From assembly GCA_017354895.1 (NCBI GenBank), contig CP071493.1, positions 4,836,001-4,900,000 on the forward strand: 64,000 nt of DNA, in the 5' to 3' direction. Under the pieces are notes generated by a model. That model was given only the letters and a program-made list of their open reading frames with translations. It was not told the DNA's origin and made no database searches. A program made the translations under genes and the position numbers. Within the stretch, counting starts at the first letter, position 1; every line of letters starts with the position of its first letter. This DNA comes from Podospora comata. Its lineage: Eukaryota > Ascomycota > Sordariomycetes > Sordariales > Podosporaceae. Below, piece by piece: positions 47,019-58,223 of the stretch.

Positions 47019-47323
47019 TTACTCCGTCTCGTCCCCGTATCCCGTCAACTTCTTCCTCGGCGTAGTTGGCACTATTATCACAGACACTGATTAGCACAGG
47101 ACCCAATGTCTATTGTTGTGCAAGAGTATATACCGGGATAAGTCATGGGGATCTGAGGCGCGTCATAGTCGCCCAGGGCGCGGCGGACAGGAGGGACGAC
47201 GATGAGGTGCAGAGGGCCGAAGCCGGCGATGACGCAGGACCAGAAGAGGGAAGGGCGCTCGCGGGCGGCCCAACGGCAGTATTTGAGGGGGGTGGCCCAG
47301 AAGCGGGGGGTTGCGCCGGACAT
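47019..47323 (-). CDS. nuo9.5: NADH:ubiquinone oxidoreductase 9.5 kDa subunit
   Basis: Exon 1 is 47323-47134; the preferred exon 2 is 47071-47019, giving 80 residues. Sequence such as FWATPLKYCRWAARERPSLF, VVPPVRRALGD and the tail PRKKLTGY match the small complex I subunit known from Neurospora as the 9.5 kDa protein (NI9M). One hydrophobic segment (about residues 27-45) would cross the inner mitochondrial membrane; the family has no cleaved presequence. The donor is GTATAT. Two in-frame acceptors 15 nt apart are possible; I prefer the downstream TAG because the branch-site-like CTAAT lies only a few bases before the upstream CAG, and because it gives TYPVPTTPRKK, closer to the family. The upstream choice would insert five residues. 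Confidence 0.9.
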
Positions 47324-47753
47324 TTTTTGTTTGTTTCTTTCCTCTGCTTCGCCTTTGGTTAGCCAATTGCGGGTGTTTGTATAGGTTGTGGTGGCATGAA
47401 CATACGGGTGGTGGTTTGGGCTCGACCTGACCTGGGGGGGGTGGGAGCTTTCGAAGCTACTTGGGCTGGGGTGGTGGGAGCTTCAATTGACTTGATTGCG
47501 ATAGGTTGATGGCCGGTGAAACTGCGGGTAATTCTTACAGAGCACTGAGCAAGAGCAGGGGCCCCGCAGTCTCAAATGTTTAAAGGTGGGTCTGGCATCA
47601 ACGGGGCAGGGGGGGTAGAAGTTGGGGTCTTGGCAAGGCTACGTATGCTGAATTGGTGATTATTAGCTGTGGTACGTAAAGCTGCTGCTGTTGCTGCGCG
47701 CGCCCGTGGCATCAACTTCGACAACTATACAACAGACGGATCGATCGCCCAAG
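47324..47753. promoter_or_regulatory. Shared divergent promoter of the complex I gene and WBP1
   Basis: Only 430 bases separate the two start codons, which read away from each other. The region has G-rich tracts at 47425-47475 and 47600-47620. No clear TATA box or known motif stands out. Confidence 0.5.
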
Positions 47754-49370
47754 ATGTTACGGTCAACATCGCCGCTCCTTTCGTTATTTGCTTTCCTGCT
47801 ATGCTGGGGGGCTGCGCTTGTGTCGGCTGTTAGCACCTCCGGCAACAGGTTGCTGGCTGTGTTTGATGAAGTGGGCGAGAAGGAGAATTATAGCAAGTTT
47901 TTGGGCGATTTAGAGGGTATGTTTGCAGAGGATGGACTGGGAATGGGATAGGGAGCTGGAATGCTGATCAATTGGTTGTGAATTACAGGCAGAGGATTCC
48001 AAATCACATATGAGACCCCCAAGAGCGAGTCCCTCGTCCTCTTCCACCTCGGCGAACGAGCTTACGATCATGTCATCTTCTTCCCGACCAAGACAAAGGG
48101 TATGCTATTCTCTTGTTCCTCTCCAAACATACCCCATTCCTGACACCATGCGCTTTTAGGACTCGGCCCCAACCTGACGCCCCAAATTCTCGTCAACTTC
48201 CTCAACGCCAAGGGCAACATCCTCCACACCCTCTCCTCCGAGACTACAACCCCCAACACCCTCGTCTCCCTCCTCGCCGAGCTCGACATCACCCTCCCCA
48301 CCGAACGCACCGGCCTCGTGGTCGACCACTTCTCCTACGATACCCTCTCCGCCGCCGAAACCCACGATGTTCTCGCCCTCCCCCCACCCGTCCCAGTGCG
48401 CAGTGATATCTCCCCACTCTTCTCCGCCGGCGCCCCTAAAGACGCCCTCCTCGCCTTCCCCCACGGCGTTGGCGCTGTCCTCGGCCCCCGCGAGCATCTG
48501 ACCCCCATCCTCCGCGCCCCCAAGACCGCCTACTCCTACAACCCCAAGGAGCAAGCCGACGTCCTCGATGTCGCCGACCTCTTTGCCGCCGGCCAGCAGC
48601 TCTCCCTCGTCACCGCTTTCCAAGCGATCAACTCTGCCCGTTTTGTCCTTCTTGGTTCTGCCGAAATGCTCCAAGACAAGTGGTTCGTCACCGAGATCGC
48701 CGCCCCAGGTGGTAAATCCGTCAAGACCTTCAACCGCGAGTTCGCCAAGCGTGTCTCCGCCTGGGCGTTCCAGGAGTCGGGTGTTTTGAGGGTGAACTGG
48801 ATCGAGCACCACCTCAACGAGGTGGCTGCTGTCAACGAGTCAAACCCCCATATCTACAGGGTAAAGAATGATGTTGTATGTATCCCCCCCCTATGTAACC
48901 CACCTCTTATCATCAACTAACAATGGCGATAATGCAAGACCTACACCATCTCCCTCTCGGAATACGCCTACGACAAGTGGACCTCCTTCTCCCTCCCCGC
49001 CAACGACGTCCTCCAGCTCGAGTTCTCCATGCTTTCCCCCTTCCACCGCTTGCCTCTGACCCTCGACGAGACCCACTCTACCCCCGAAGCCTCGGCTTAC
49101 ACCGTCTCGTTCAAACTCCCCGATCAGCACGGCATCTTCAACTTCAAGGTCAATTACAAGCGCCCCTTCTTCACCAACGTCGAGGAGAAGAACACTGTGT
49201 CTGTCAGACACATGGCCCACGACGAGTGGCCCCGCAGCTTTGTCATTAGCGGTGCCTGGCCTTGGATTGCGGGCATCGGCACGACGGTGAGCGGGTGGGT
49301 GGTGTTTGTTGCTTTGTGGATGTACAGTGCCCCTACGGATAAGAAGGTGGGGAGCAAAAAGACCAACTAG
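47754..49370 (+). CDS. wbp1: Oligosaccharyltransferase 48 kDa subunit WBP1
   Basis: Four exons, 47754-47916, 47989-48099, 48160-48875 and 48939-49370, encode 473 residues. Introns are 72, 60 and 63 nt with GTATGT, GTATGC and GTATGT donors. A signal peptide (about residues 1-25) precedes the lumenal domain, which includes RGFQITYETPK, LGPNLTPQILVNFL and GGKSVKTFNREFAK. A single membrane segment near the C-terminus (WPWIAGIGTTVSGWVVFVAL) is followed by a short cytosolic tail ending KKTN, a dilysine ER-retrieval signal. WBP1/OST48 is a non-catalytic, essential part of the complex that transfers the lipid-linked glycan to Asn in the ER lumen. Length and exon joins agree with the family, and no residue looks abnormal. 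Confidence 0.96.
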
Positions 49371-51461
49371 ATATGGGGGGAAAGTGATGTAATGGGTGGG
49401 TGATTGAAAAAAACAAAAACAAGGTCTTTTTTTATTTAAATTATCTATGTACAATTGTGGTTGATTTGTTTAGGTTTCCGTTGGAGCATGCAAAAAGATA
49501 CACTGGCAAGGCGTCAAAGTCTAAATCTGAGAATATATTGAAATGAACCTGAACATGTCTGGAACTGATGTTATGAAACTCCTACCCAAGCCCATGACCA
49601 TAATGCTATCTAGACTGGAGTCAGAGCTCGCTTGAGCCTCAAGCCATCCACCAACTGCACATTCAGAAACGACACACACAAAACCAAACATATCAATAAT
49701 GCCCTCAGATTAGCTCTCTTCTGTTCCCACTGACAACCTGACAATCCACGCTCGGTAGAGACAGTGGAAAAGCGTCGGCTGCCTGCAAATTTGGCTTTTT
49801 GGATACCTTTGGTCATCACCAGGCATGCGTTTGGTTTGGTTTTGGGGGTACAAAAAGAATACCTTGTTTCTTCTCAAAAATTAACTTTGCGAAAATAAGA
49901 AAGAGATTGAGAAAGGAGAGTCGACAGAATAAGATTGGAAAAGCATTCACCCTCCACCTAGTCCATCTACCCAGGGCAGAACACACTCTTGGGATTTTTT
50001 GAGCCAAGTGAAAAAGGGGATCTTCCAGTCTCTGGCTTACGCTACCGGCGTTCACATCCACTAGTGAGGGCCGATATGGCACCTTTTGCAGCGATATCTT
50101 TTGCCCAACAGGTCATTTCTTCGCCGTGGAACAAAACACACCGGATCCAGGTGGGGCAAGGATGACAGGGTCCTGTGTGAAAACACTACTGGTTACCGGA
50201 GATCGCCAGTGTGGGGGGAGGAAAGATGGGAGTCGGTGAAAGAGTGTGGCCTGCCTTGAGCCAATAGACAAGATGGCGATGGTTGCTGTGGTGCTGATGG
50301 ATGCCGGCCTGTGACTTCACAGACAGGCTGCTCGATGGCCGAAGTGAAGGAATGTTAAACTGAAACAGTGTGGTATTTGGTGGGAGCTTCTCTCTCCCAT
50401 TTCCTCGCCTTTGAACCAACCCTTGAAACCAAGCACGATTGCGAGCTGCTCCGATTGAAAACTACTTTTGTAACCGTCACTGGTGCTGCGCTGACATGTC
50501 TCCTGATTGCTTCTTTTCAGAAACTCAAAAGTCGACACCGGGCGCACCTCTGGAAATTGCTAATTGTCGTCATAGCGGCTTGGCTTCTTGTAACGAGAAC
50601 CGAAAGGGAAAGGGAGGCGAGGGAGAAGAGGTGATGTGTGCCATATGAAAACGATGTTCGTGCAAGGCTGCTCAGATATCCGTTCTTGATTATTCATGCT
50701 CTCCCAAGCCCTCTAGTAAGGACTGGATGAGTCGGGAGGTCGGGTTTAGCTCGTCCCTGATGTTTCTTCATGGCAGGATATGTGTGTGAAGGAGGGTTGT
50801 TTGCTCTTGAACAATCAAAGCTGTCAGTAGACATTACTTGATGTTCTCTGTTGGCTTGAAGATGAAAGATTGTGGTGAAATCGATCCCATCTCAAAAACG
50901 AGATCCATCTGCCGTTATAATAGAAAGAGACCGAGGCAGTCGTGACGGTTGTCGAAGGTCACGAAGTCGAGGCATGGTTAGAGGTAACCGCCCGCCTGAG
51001 GAGGGGTGCGCAGCTTGACAGCAGAACCGCTTGATCAGATCGTAACGAGATCTTGATCGCGTTGTTGAATGATAAAGAAAACTATTAGAATAACAAGAAG
51101 AAACGCGGGAGATGATGCTGAAGCTATGCCTTCAGATGTGACGAGAAGGCAGGCCGCAGTGAGGTCGATGTGAAGCTCCAACCGCTGATGAGAATGGAAT
51201 GAGGTCGCAGGAAGAGTTGAGCTGGAAGAAACACGCTGAAGGCGCTCGAGCCACAGCGCGGTAGCGCCACAACCGCGCTAGCCCGCTCTAAAACCAACCT
51301 CCATCCATAAGGCTGTAAATTTCTATGTCAGGCTGTGCGCGCGCATCTTGAATATATCAGCGACACCATCACCAGCGACGCCAACTTCGCGGTCGCTTTC
51401 TCTACCACTCCCCACAACACCACACTCAACTAAAAAACCAGGCCAGCGCCAATTCTTCAAA
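49371..51461. other. Spacer of 2.1 kb between WBP1 and ISY1, no gene recognised
   Basis: Contains the WBP1 3' region and the ISY1 promoter. Short frames on both strands resemble nothing known. A perfect 8-bp inverted repeat (AGCGCGGT / ACCGCGCT) sits at 51255-51262 and 51272-51279, about 190 bases before the ISY1 start. Scans by eye for tRNA B-box sequences were negative. Confidence 0.5.
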
Positions 51462-52273
51462 ATGGTCAGTATATAATCCCCCTCAACAATTCTACATGGC
51501 AGCTCGCTGACCGTTCCCCCCCCTCCACCCAGGCGCGCAACTCCGAAAAAGCCCAGTCCATGCTCTTCCGCTTCCGCGAAGCCCAAGCCGCCGACCTCGG
51601 AATCATTGACGCAGGCCGAACCCGCCGTCCCCGCGCCATCACCGAGCAAACATCCATCCCCGCCTGCGAGAAATGGCGTGGCCAGGTCCTCAAAGAAATC
51701 TCCCGCAAGGTTTCCCGAATCCAAGACATCTCTCTCTCCGACTACCAAATCCGCGACCTGAACGATGAGATCAACAAGCTCATGCGGGAGAAACACATGT
51801 GGGAGATCCAAATCAAGAACCTGGGCGGGCCGAATTACATGAGGGGTGGGGGGAAGGTGTATGATGAGGCTGGGAGGGAGATTCAAGGTGGTGGGAAGGG
51901 GTATAGGTATTTTGGACGGGCGAAGGAGCTGCCGGGGGTGAAAGAGCTGTTTGAGGCGGCGACGAAGAAGAGGGAGGAGGATGAGAAGCCGTTGGAGGAG
52001 AGGACGGATTTGAATAGGAGGAACGTGGATGCGGGGTATTATGGTTATGCGCCTGGGGAGGAAGATGAGCTGTTGCTGGAGTATGAGAAACTCAAGGAGA
52101 AGGAGGCGTTTGAGGCGCTGAGGAAGGCGGGGAACAAAGAAGCACCGCCGGGGTGGGAGCCATTGCCGGGTGATATTGGGGATGGGAGAGTGTGGGAGTT
52201 GCCGACGTTGGATGAGGTGCAGCAGGAGCTGATTGACAGGAGGAGGGCGAGGTTGTTGGATCAATTACAGTAA
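51462..52273 (+). CDS. isy1: Pre-mRNA splicing factor ISY1
   Basis: The first coding exon is only the ATG (51462-51464). A 68-nt intron (GTCAGT donor, CTGAC branch-like site, CAG acceptor) separates it from exon 2 (51533-52273), giving 247 residues. The start ARNSEKAQSMLFRFREAQAA and the segment GPNYMRGGGKVYDEAG are hallmarks of ISY1, a small, largely helical protein of the NineTeen-related complex that joins the spliceosome before step 1 and helps position the branch helix. The charged helix with KKREEDEKPLEE follows, then WELPTLDEVQQELI near the end. If the intron is retained, translation stops after four codons. The coding strand is C-rich in the first third and G-rich in the rest. The gene converges with the phosphoesterase gene across 330 bases. 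Confidence 0.95.
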
Positions 52274-52602
52274 ATCGGCGTTGAAGAGGTGGGCTAGTGG
52301 ATATTGTTGGTATTTCGACATCTTCATGGTTATGTCTGGCGTTCAGGGGCACACAGGGCGGACTATGAGGGTTTCTCTGCCAAAATGACTTTCCAAAATT
52401 TCTATGTATTATCTTCATTAGGTGTAATTGTATATACCGCACCACCAATCATTATGCATGCAACCAAACGGACTCCGAATACTGTGTGCCTGCCTCAACT
52501 GATACCATGCCATAACAACGTAAAACGCGTAAACATCCATACTGTATGTGCTCCAATGTCTTGAATAAACGCCCTCGCATAACGAATGTCCTCCCAAAAC
52601 AA
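52274..52602. other. Convergent 3' spacer
   Basis: Holds the 3' ends of ISY1 and the phosphoesterase gene; nothing else is visible. Confidence 0.6.
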
Positions 52603-54438
52603 TCAACACTTCGCCGGCCAATTGTCCTCGATCCACCCGGCGAAAAGCTCCGTAAACGTCCCCTCAACATACAAAATGACGTCCTTGTCAGTATACACGG
52701 CTCCGCTAAGCTTCAACGCCATCAACACCCAAGGTTGAATAAAGTCGAAGAACACCAAATCAACCGTCTCTGGCTCGCCCTCTTCCGGGAACGACAGCTC
52801 GCTCTGGATGCAGTTGGGGACCACGTAGAAGTTGATCCTCGAGTGGAGGGCGTCGTCACCATCGTCGCCGATATCATCCCGGGTGGTGTATCCCTCAACC
52901 AAAAAGGGCTCCTCATGCCCATGCTGACCCATTGGCTTCTGGATACCGTCTTCGGAGAAAGGGTTGGCAGGGGTGTCGTAGATGATGGACTCCCTGATGG
53001 AAAGTTGCTCGGGGATGGCCATGAACTCGTTGTCCATATGAGCGTCAGCCATGATCTTCCCGGCGTTATTGAGGAGCTTGATGACTTTCTTCGCGGCGTG
53101 GTAGGGGACATCGGGGATGTAGTTGAGAACGCTGAGGAAGGGTGAGGTGATGTATGTCGAGTCCCGCGTGAAGGCCCCCTTGAAGATGTCGAATCTGATA
53201 GCGCCTGTGTTGGCGATCACCAGCCTGGGGACGTCCTTGCGCTTTGGGTTGACTGCGATATCCGGGATGACCTCCTCCTCGAGCAGGGTGTAAATGCTGT
53301 CAGGTCCTGGATACGGCGACCTCGTCATCCAGTAATTCTGTGGCGCGCAACCAAAGGTGTAATCCAATTCCAGCTCTTTCCTTGCCTTGGCAATCATAGA
53401 CGTGACGTTCTTGCCATGCTCGGTATGAAAAGTCGAAGCATTCAGCCCGCTGTGATGATACAACCCAAGGAGGTTGTTATCGATATACCTCCGATGAAAA
53501 CTCAACCCCCTCTCCCCCTTTGGATCCTCCTCGGCCTTCTTGATTGCCCCGTCAACACTCATCCACCCAATCGTCTCAAAATACCGCCCACTCGCCATCG
53601 CAAAGCTCCTCTCATCATAGCTCGTCGCATCCCTGACATGAACATGGCCCCCAAAAAACAAAATCGGCGCATCCCCATTCCACCTCCTAATCTCCCCAAA
53701 AACCGTCTTAAACTCCTCCATCTGCACCCCCACATGCCCAATAACCAGCCACAAATCCGGCTTCTCCTGCTCCATCACCAACCGCTGAAACCACCCCTCC
53801 CTCACCACATCCCCAACCCTTTTCACCACAGTATTATTCGCATTCCCCCCAAAATCAAACAAAAACCCCATCGCCACCACCTCAACCCCTTGATTCTTCG
53901 TCCTAAACCTCTTATACCTCTGCGCCATCTCCACCCTCTCCCCATCCCCTTTCACGTAGTCCAAGTTGCTAGCCACATACCTCCCGCTAAAATTCTCGAC
54001 CGTCCTCTCATACTCCCGATCCGCCGTGCTCGCAATATACAGCTCGTGATTCCCCGTGCAAATCACGTCCACGTCCTGCTCCTTGTATATATCGTAGTAG
54101 TACTTCCCCTTCGGACTGCTCGCATCATACAGCCCGTTCCCCTCCACCCGGTCCCCCGTGTCGACAAGCAAGAGATCGACTCCCAAATCATCCGCCTTTT
54201 GCCGCATGTGCTCCGCAAAAGAAACGTAGTCCCCCCAGTCAGCCGAATATTGTGACTCCTGAAGATGGCCAGCGTGCCAGCCGTGCGTGTCGGTCGTGTG
54301 CAAAAAGTTTAGTTTGCCCCAGACGAGGTCTCGCATCGGGGCGGGGATCGGCCGCGCGGCTCGCGGTTGCGCCGCGGTCGCGGGGTTGGCGGCGAGGGTC
54401 GCGAGGACGGTGCCGATGATGGCTGTTTTCAGGCCCAT
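52603..54438 (-). CDS. Secreted or vacuolar 5'-nucleotidase-like metallophosphoesterase
   Basis: An intronless frame of 611 codons from ATG 54438; the frame stays open upstream but without an ATG. A signal peptide (MGLKTAIIGTVLATLAANP) is followed by a calcineurin-like phosphoesterase domain with metal-binding motifs TTDTHGWHAG, LLVDTGDRVEGN, CTGNHELY, VIGHVG and GGHVHVRD, all intact. The second half fits the 5'-nucleotidase C-terminal domain, with VIANTGAIRFDIFKG. The closest relative I can name is the yeast vacuolar protein Smn1 (YHR202W). Family members remove phosphate from nucleotides or related compounds; the substrate here is unknown. There is no GPI signal or membrane segment at the C-terminus, so the product is probably soluble in the vacuole or secreted. 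The 5' half of the coding strand is strongly G-rich. Confidence 0.9.
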   Translation of the reverse strand: MGLKTAIIGTVLATLAANPATAAQPRAARPIPAPMRDLVWGKLNFLHTTDTHGWHAGHLQESQYSADWGDYVSFAEHMRQKADDLGVDLLLVDTGDRVEGNGLYDASSPKGKYYYDIYKEQDVDVICTGNHELYIASTADREYERTVENFSGRYVASNLDYVKGDGERVEMAQRYKRFRTKNQGVEVVAMGFLFDFGGNANNTVVKRVGDVVREGWFQRLVMEQEKPDLWLVIGHVGVQMEEFKTVFGEIRRWNGDAPILFFGGHVHVRDATSYDERSFAMASGRYFETIGWMSVDGAIKKAEEDPKGERGLSFHRRYIDNNLLGLYHHSGLNASTFHTEHGKNVTSMIAKARKELELDYTFGCAPQNYWMTRSPYPGPDSIYTLLEEEVIPDIAVNPKRKDVPRLVIANTGAIRFDIFKGAFTRDSTYITSPFLSVLNYIPDVPYHAAKKVIKLLNNAGKIMADAHMDNEFMAIPEQLSIRESIIYDTPANPFSEDGIQKPMGQHGHEEPFLVEGYTTRDDIGDDGDDALHSRINFYVVPNCIQSELSFPEEGEPETVDLVFFDFIQPWVLMALKLSGAVYTDKDVILYVEGTFTELFAGWIEDNWPAKC

Positions 54439-54845
54439 CTTGCCGGTTGCCGGTTGGAGTGTGTTTGATGTGCTGCTCGTAGTCGTCAATTGATCAGAGT
54501 CGTTCCGCGCGCATCACTGACGGTCAACGCGTTGGTGGTTGCCAGGGAGAAGTGGCGGCACCCCTGAACGAGAACCTCTTTGGCCTGCAGGTCTTGGCGT
54601 TGTCACGGCTGTCGCCCATTGATCACATGGGCCGTCAACTGATGACAGTTGATAGGTAGGTGCCATGAAACACATAGAACCCCAAGTTTGAACAGGTTGA
54701 ACTGATAGTTATGGTATCACTACGAAGTACTGGTATCATAGGTATAGAAATCTAGGCAAACCGCCCCCTGAAAACTCCTTGACCTGCCAAACCCCAATGG
54801 CTGAAGATAGTTAATACAACAACCCTCCCCTTTCTCGGGGGCCAT
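54439..54845. other. Spacer upstream of the phosphoesterase gene
   Basis: Promoter of the phosphoesterase gene and 3' end of the kinase gene, which lies on the same strand. No motif stands out. Confidence 0.55.
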
Positions 54846-57279
54846 TCAAACCTCAACAATCTTCACCCGTCCCCTAGTCTCCTCGGGAAGATCCTCCAAC
54901 TTGATCAAACCAAGTTGAACACAATCACCCAGGAAAAAGTAGGCTCTCGACTGTGTATATCCAAGATAATCAAACGCATCGGCATCCTCTTCAGTCTCCT
55001 CCTCGGTTGGAGTCACATCCTCCGCCTCGCCATCCGAGGAAACCTTCAAACCAGGAATCTTAGCCTGGACAAGACCCCACGCAACCCACTGGGCGCTGTT
55101 GGCTGTGCGCCAGAGTTTGGTCTCCTCCATCAGCTCCTTGACTCGCTTCTCCGTCGCCGCTTCCCTCTTTCTCTCCTCCTCCTTCCACCCACCGGCTGGG
55201 ACGCGGGCATCCAGCATAAAGTCAGCAATAGAGGTTGTAGATCCCGCCGTGTGAATGGAAGTTCCTGGTCCGGTCCCTGTGGGTGTCGTGGCGGGCGTGC
55301 TTTTGGCAGAGTCAATATACGGGAACCTAGGCCTATGATCGACGTAGGCCCTGATAAACCGGCGCTGCTGGTCAACGTTGGGATACTTGGCGGTGTCGCA
55401 AATATGAGGGTACCGCGCGTCATGATAGTCGTATGTCCATTCGGAGAAATGGTTGGCAAACTCAAGTCCTGGAATGTTGGCACCGGCATACTCAAAATCA
55501 ATAACAACCAATTGCTTGTGCTCGTTGGCGGGCTGAAGAAGGGGTGATTTCTGATCGTCCGGACGGACGCGGAGAATATTGCCGTATTGAGTCTGCGCAC
55601 CAAACATTAGTAGCTGGAAACAAACACCTTTGGGGCATACAACTTGCGTCGTTGTGTGCAAAGACAAGCTTTTCTCTGATCTTCTTCGGGTCGCCATACT
55701 GGCCATCAAGAAACTCGCGATACTTTCGAACCAGCTCCTTGAAGGCCGGCCATTCCACTCCGCAGACATAACCCTTCTTCTTCCAGCTGTCGCGAGGACC
55801 ACGAGACAGGTCGTTTGGCCCGTCATTGTATTGCTTGTCAAGGAACAAAACAGTCTTCTCAACTTGGGCAAGCCACTTGTCCCAGTTTCTCCAAACACTG
55901 GGGCCAAGGTCCTTCTCTTCCTCCAACAGCTCCACGCCGTCATGAAGCTCCCTCATGCGCTTAGCAATCTGTCTGGAGGTATCCGGTTCCCGCATGCTTT
56001 GCGAAGTGAGCGCAGCAGCGTTGAGGTATTGCTCAAACCGACCGTTCAAAAAAGTGCCAAGCAGGCGAGGGCCAATCTTCTTTCTGGCCAGCCTTCTAAG
56101 CACGCTCAGCTCGTTTTCACGGTCGATGAGGTGCTCCACCTGGGGACCATAGATTCTTAGCAGCACCTTGCCCGGCGTCTTCTTGCCCTCGGCGGGAAGC
56201 AGTGCCGATTCAGGGGGCGGCGAGACCACATACACAGCGTTTGTCAATGCGCCACTGAGACGTTCAACTGAGATCTGCTCTCCGTTGTCAAGGGGCACCC
56301 TCCTCCACCCTTTGAGCCTCAGCGTGTGTGCCAAACGAATGATTTCATTCTTGAACACAGTCCAGGCTTGCTTCTCTTTATCCTCCCTGCGGCTAGAGAT
56401 AGAGGCGTTGTCGTCGGCCGCCTTGCCTCCAGTGTAGCTCATGGTCTTGGAGTTGTCGAGGGCCGCATCACAGCTGGGAACCACAACATCACCATCGAAA
56501 AATTCCGTGTCCGATGATGCCGCACCTCTGAGGCTCCTACTAGACCTCTTCCGGTGCTTCTTGCTTAGACGAGGTCCTAGGTGAGGAACAGACCCCAGTC
56601 CCAAAGCCGACATGCTGTCGTCGATAATCCTCTGAAGTCGATCAAGAGATACTTCACTCGAATCAGACTCGAGAGAATCGGCACGAGGACGACCGGCTTC
56701 AGGCGTCTCTGGAGGTGACTTGCGGCGCGAAGAATGCTTCCGACTCTTTCTAGACTCCTTCTTGGCTTTCTCTCGGTGGAGCCATTCAGCCACCTGAGCT
56801 ACCAACTTCTCACTCACGCGATCAATTCTATGGCGGTGGTAGGAGGCGACGCCACTGTTTTGAGGTTCTTCAATGGGTGCCGGAGAAGCAGTGAGCTCGG
56901 TTTCGCCGGCAACATCGATGCTGGGAGTCTGGCTGAGAGTCGAGGACCTAGACGGCGTGGCATACGGACCAGGGCGTCCACTCAGCCTCCTGCCAACGCC
57001 TGCAGGAAACTGCTTCTTGACTGAGGCCTCATCGTGAGGCAACGACTCAGGTTCAGCAATCTGAACGGCTGCGAGGTGTCAATATTTGATCACGGGTGAC
57101 AAAGAACAAAGAAAAACAAGTAGAGCTACGCAGAACAAGTGATAGCTAAACAATGAGGTGAGTGACAGACCTTTGGCCAGTGCGCTCAAGGGCGGGGTTT
57201 TGGAACCTTCACCATCATTGTCGTTCTTCAGAGCCGAACGCAGCGGCTGAGCCGAGGGTGCTGGAGAGGGTGCGGACAT
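54846..57279 (-). CDS. Choline/ethanolamine kinase
   Basis: Exons 57279-57171, 57068-55648 and 55592-54846 encode 758 residues. The first intron is GT-AG (102 nt). The second, 55 nt, is GC-AG: GCAAGT donor, CTAAT branch-like site, CAG acceptor. It sits exactly within the catalytic loop, so the splice restores FAHND-TQYGNILR (D510), and no GT donor nearby does so. The kinase fold starts near residue 240 with GWRRVPLDNGEQISVERL and GALTNAVYVV; LLRIYGPQVEHLIDRENEL carries the ATP-site glutamate, and VVIDFEYAGANIPG holds the metal-binding aspartate. The first 230 residues are disordered and S/R-rich, as in other filamentous fungi. The enzyme phosphorylates choline or ethanolamine at the entry to the CDP (Kennedy) pathway of phospholipid synthesis. 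Sequence alone does not decide the preferred substrate. The start at 57279 is the first ATG. Confidence 0.92.
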
Positions 57280-58223
57280 ATTGAGGGAGTTGTCAACACC
57301 ACGGACCGGCAACACCCGAGCAAAATACTTTGAAAGCCGGAGTGACGGTTCCCAAGGGCATCCGTGGAGAGATGTAGAATGTTACCCTTGGGCAACGGTC
57401 AAGGAGGAGTTGTAATTGTAGGAGAGGACCCGGTAGATGGGGCGGGCGCTTGCGTCGGTTAGGGAAGTGTCCCAGTGACACCGGTATCGCTTCTTCAGCC
57501 AAATCCGTATCGTATGAGTGGGTATTGCCCTCGTCAAGATAAGAAGGCGTGTGGAATACGTGGGGTAGCGTCCACGCTTGCTTCGCAAAAAGACTAGACG
57601 CTGCCGAAGCTCTCGCGAGACCAAGTTGTGTTGTTTAGGAAGCAAAGGGTACGAGCATGTGAAGGGGGGAGAACTGTAGTTGAGCTCAGACGGTCTCGTG
57701 CTCAAACCGGCAGGTAGCCTGTTGCGCATTGAAAAAAAGACGGTGTCCCGGCGACAAAAGTCGGGATTTCAGTGGAGAAAAGGACCAGAGGAATCAGGAA
57801 CAGGGTCCTCCACCCCACCAATCGCCGAATGGCCCGTGCTTGACCATGACGTAGCTGTCTGCAAGCGAGCAATGCTGTTTTTGTTTCGAGCTCAGGCCAT
57901 TTGGCAGAGCTCAATGATGCAATTCAGACCCGAGGGAATGGAAACTCGCTGCCAAGCGCCGACCGACAACCAGTGAGGTTAGGCTGAATTACATGATCTG
58001 GAGGATAAAAATAGTTGAGAGATCGGAGCGCTGTTGAACGTTTATCCAACCTGCACCCCAGATCACCACTTCTTTCAGAACCCCTGTCTTCATCCCGCTC
58101 ACTGACATGACCACCAAACTCCCAAGGGTAATCTGCATGGAATGGCGATATTGTACATTTTAGCTGTTGCAAAATACATCAATAGTACATGGCGTTATAC
58201 ATCTTTGATACGTGCCCATAATT
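57280..58223. other. Spacer between the kinase promoter and SCO1 3' end
   Basis: About 940 bases. A 115-codon minus-strand frame (57382-57729) is open but unrecognised and may be part of the kinase leader. No RNA gene was seen. Confidence 0.5.
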
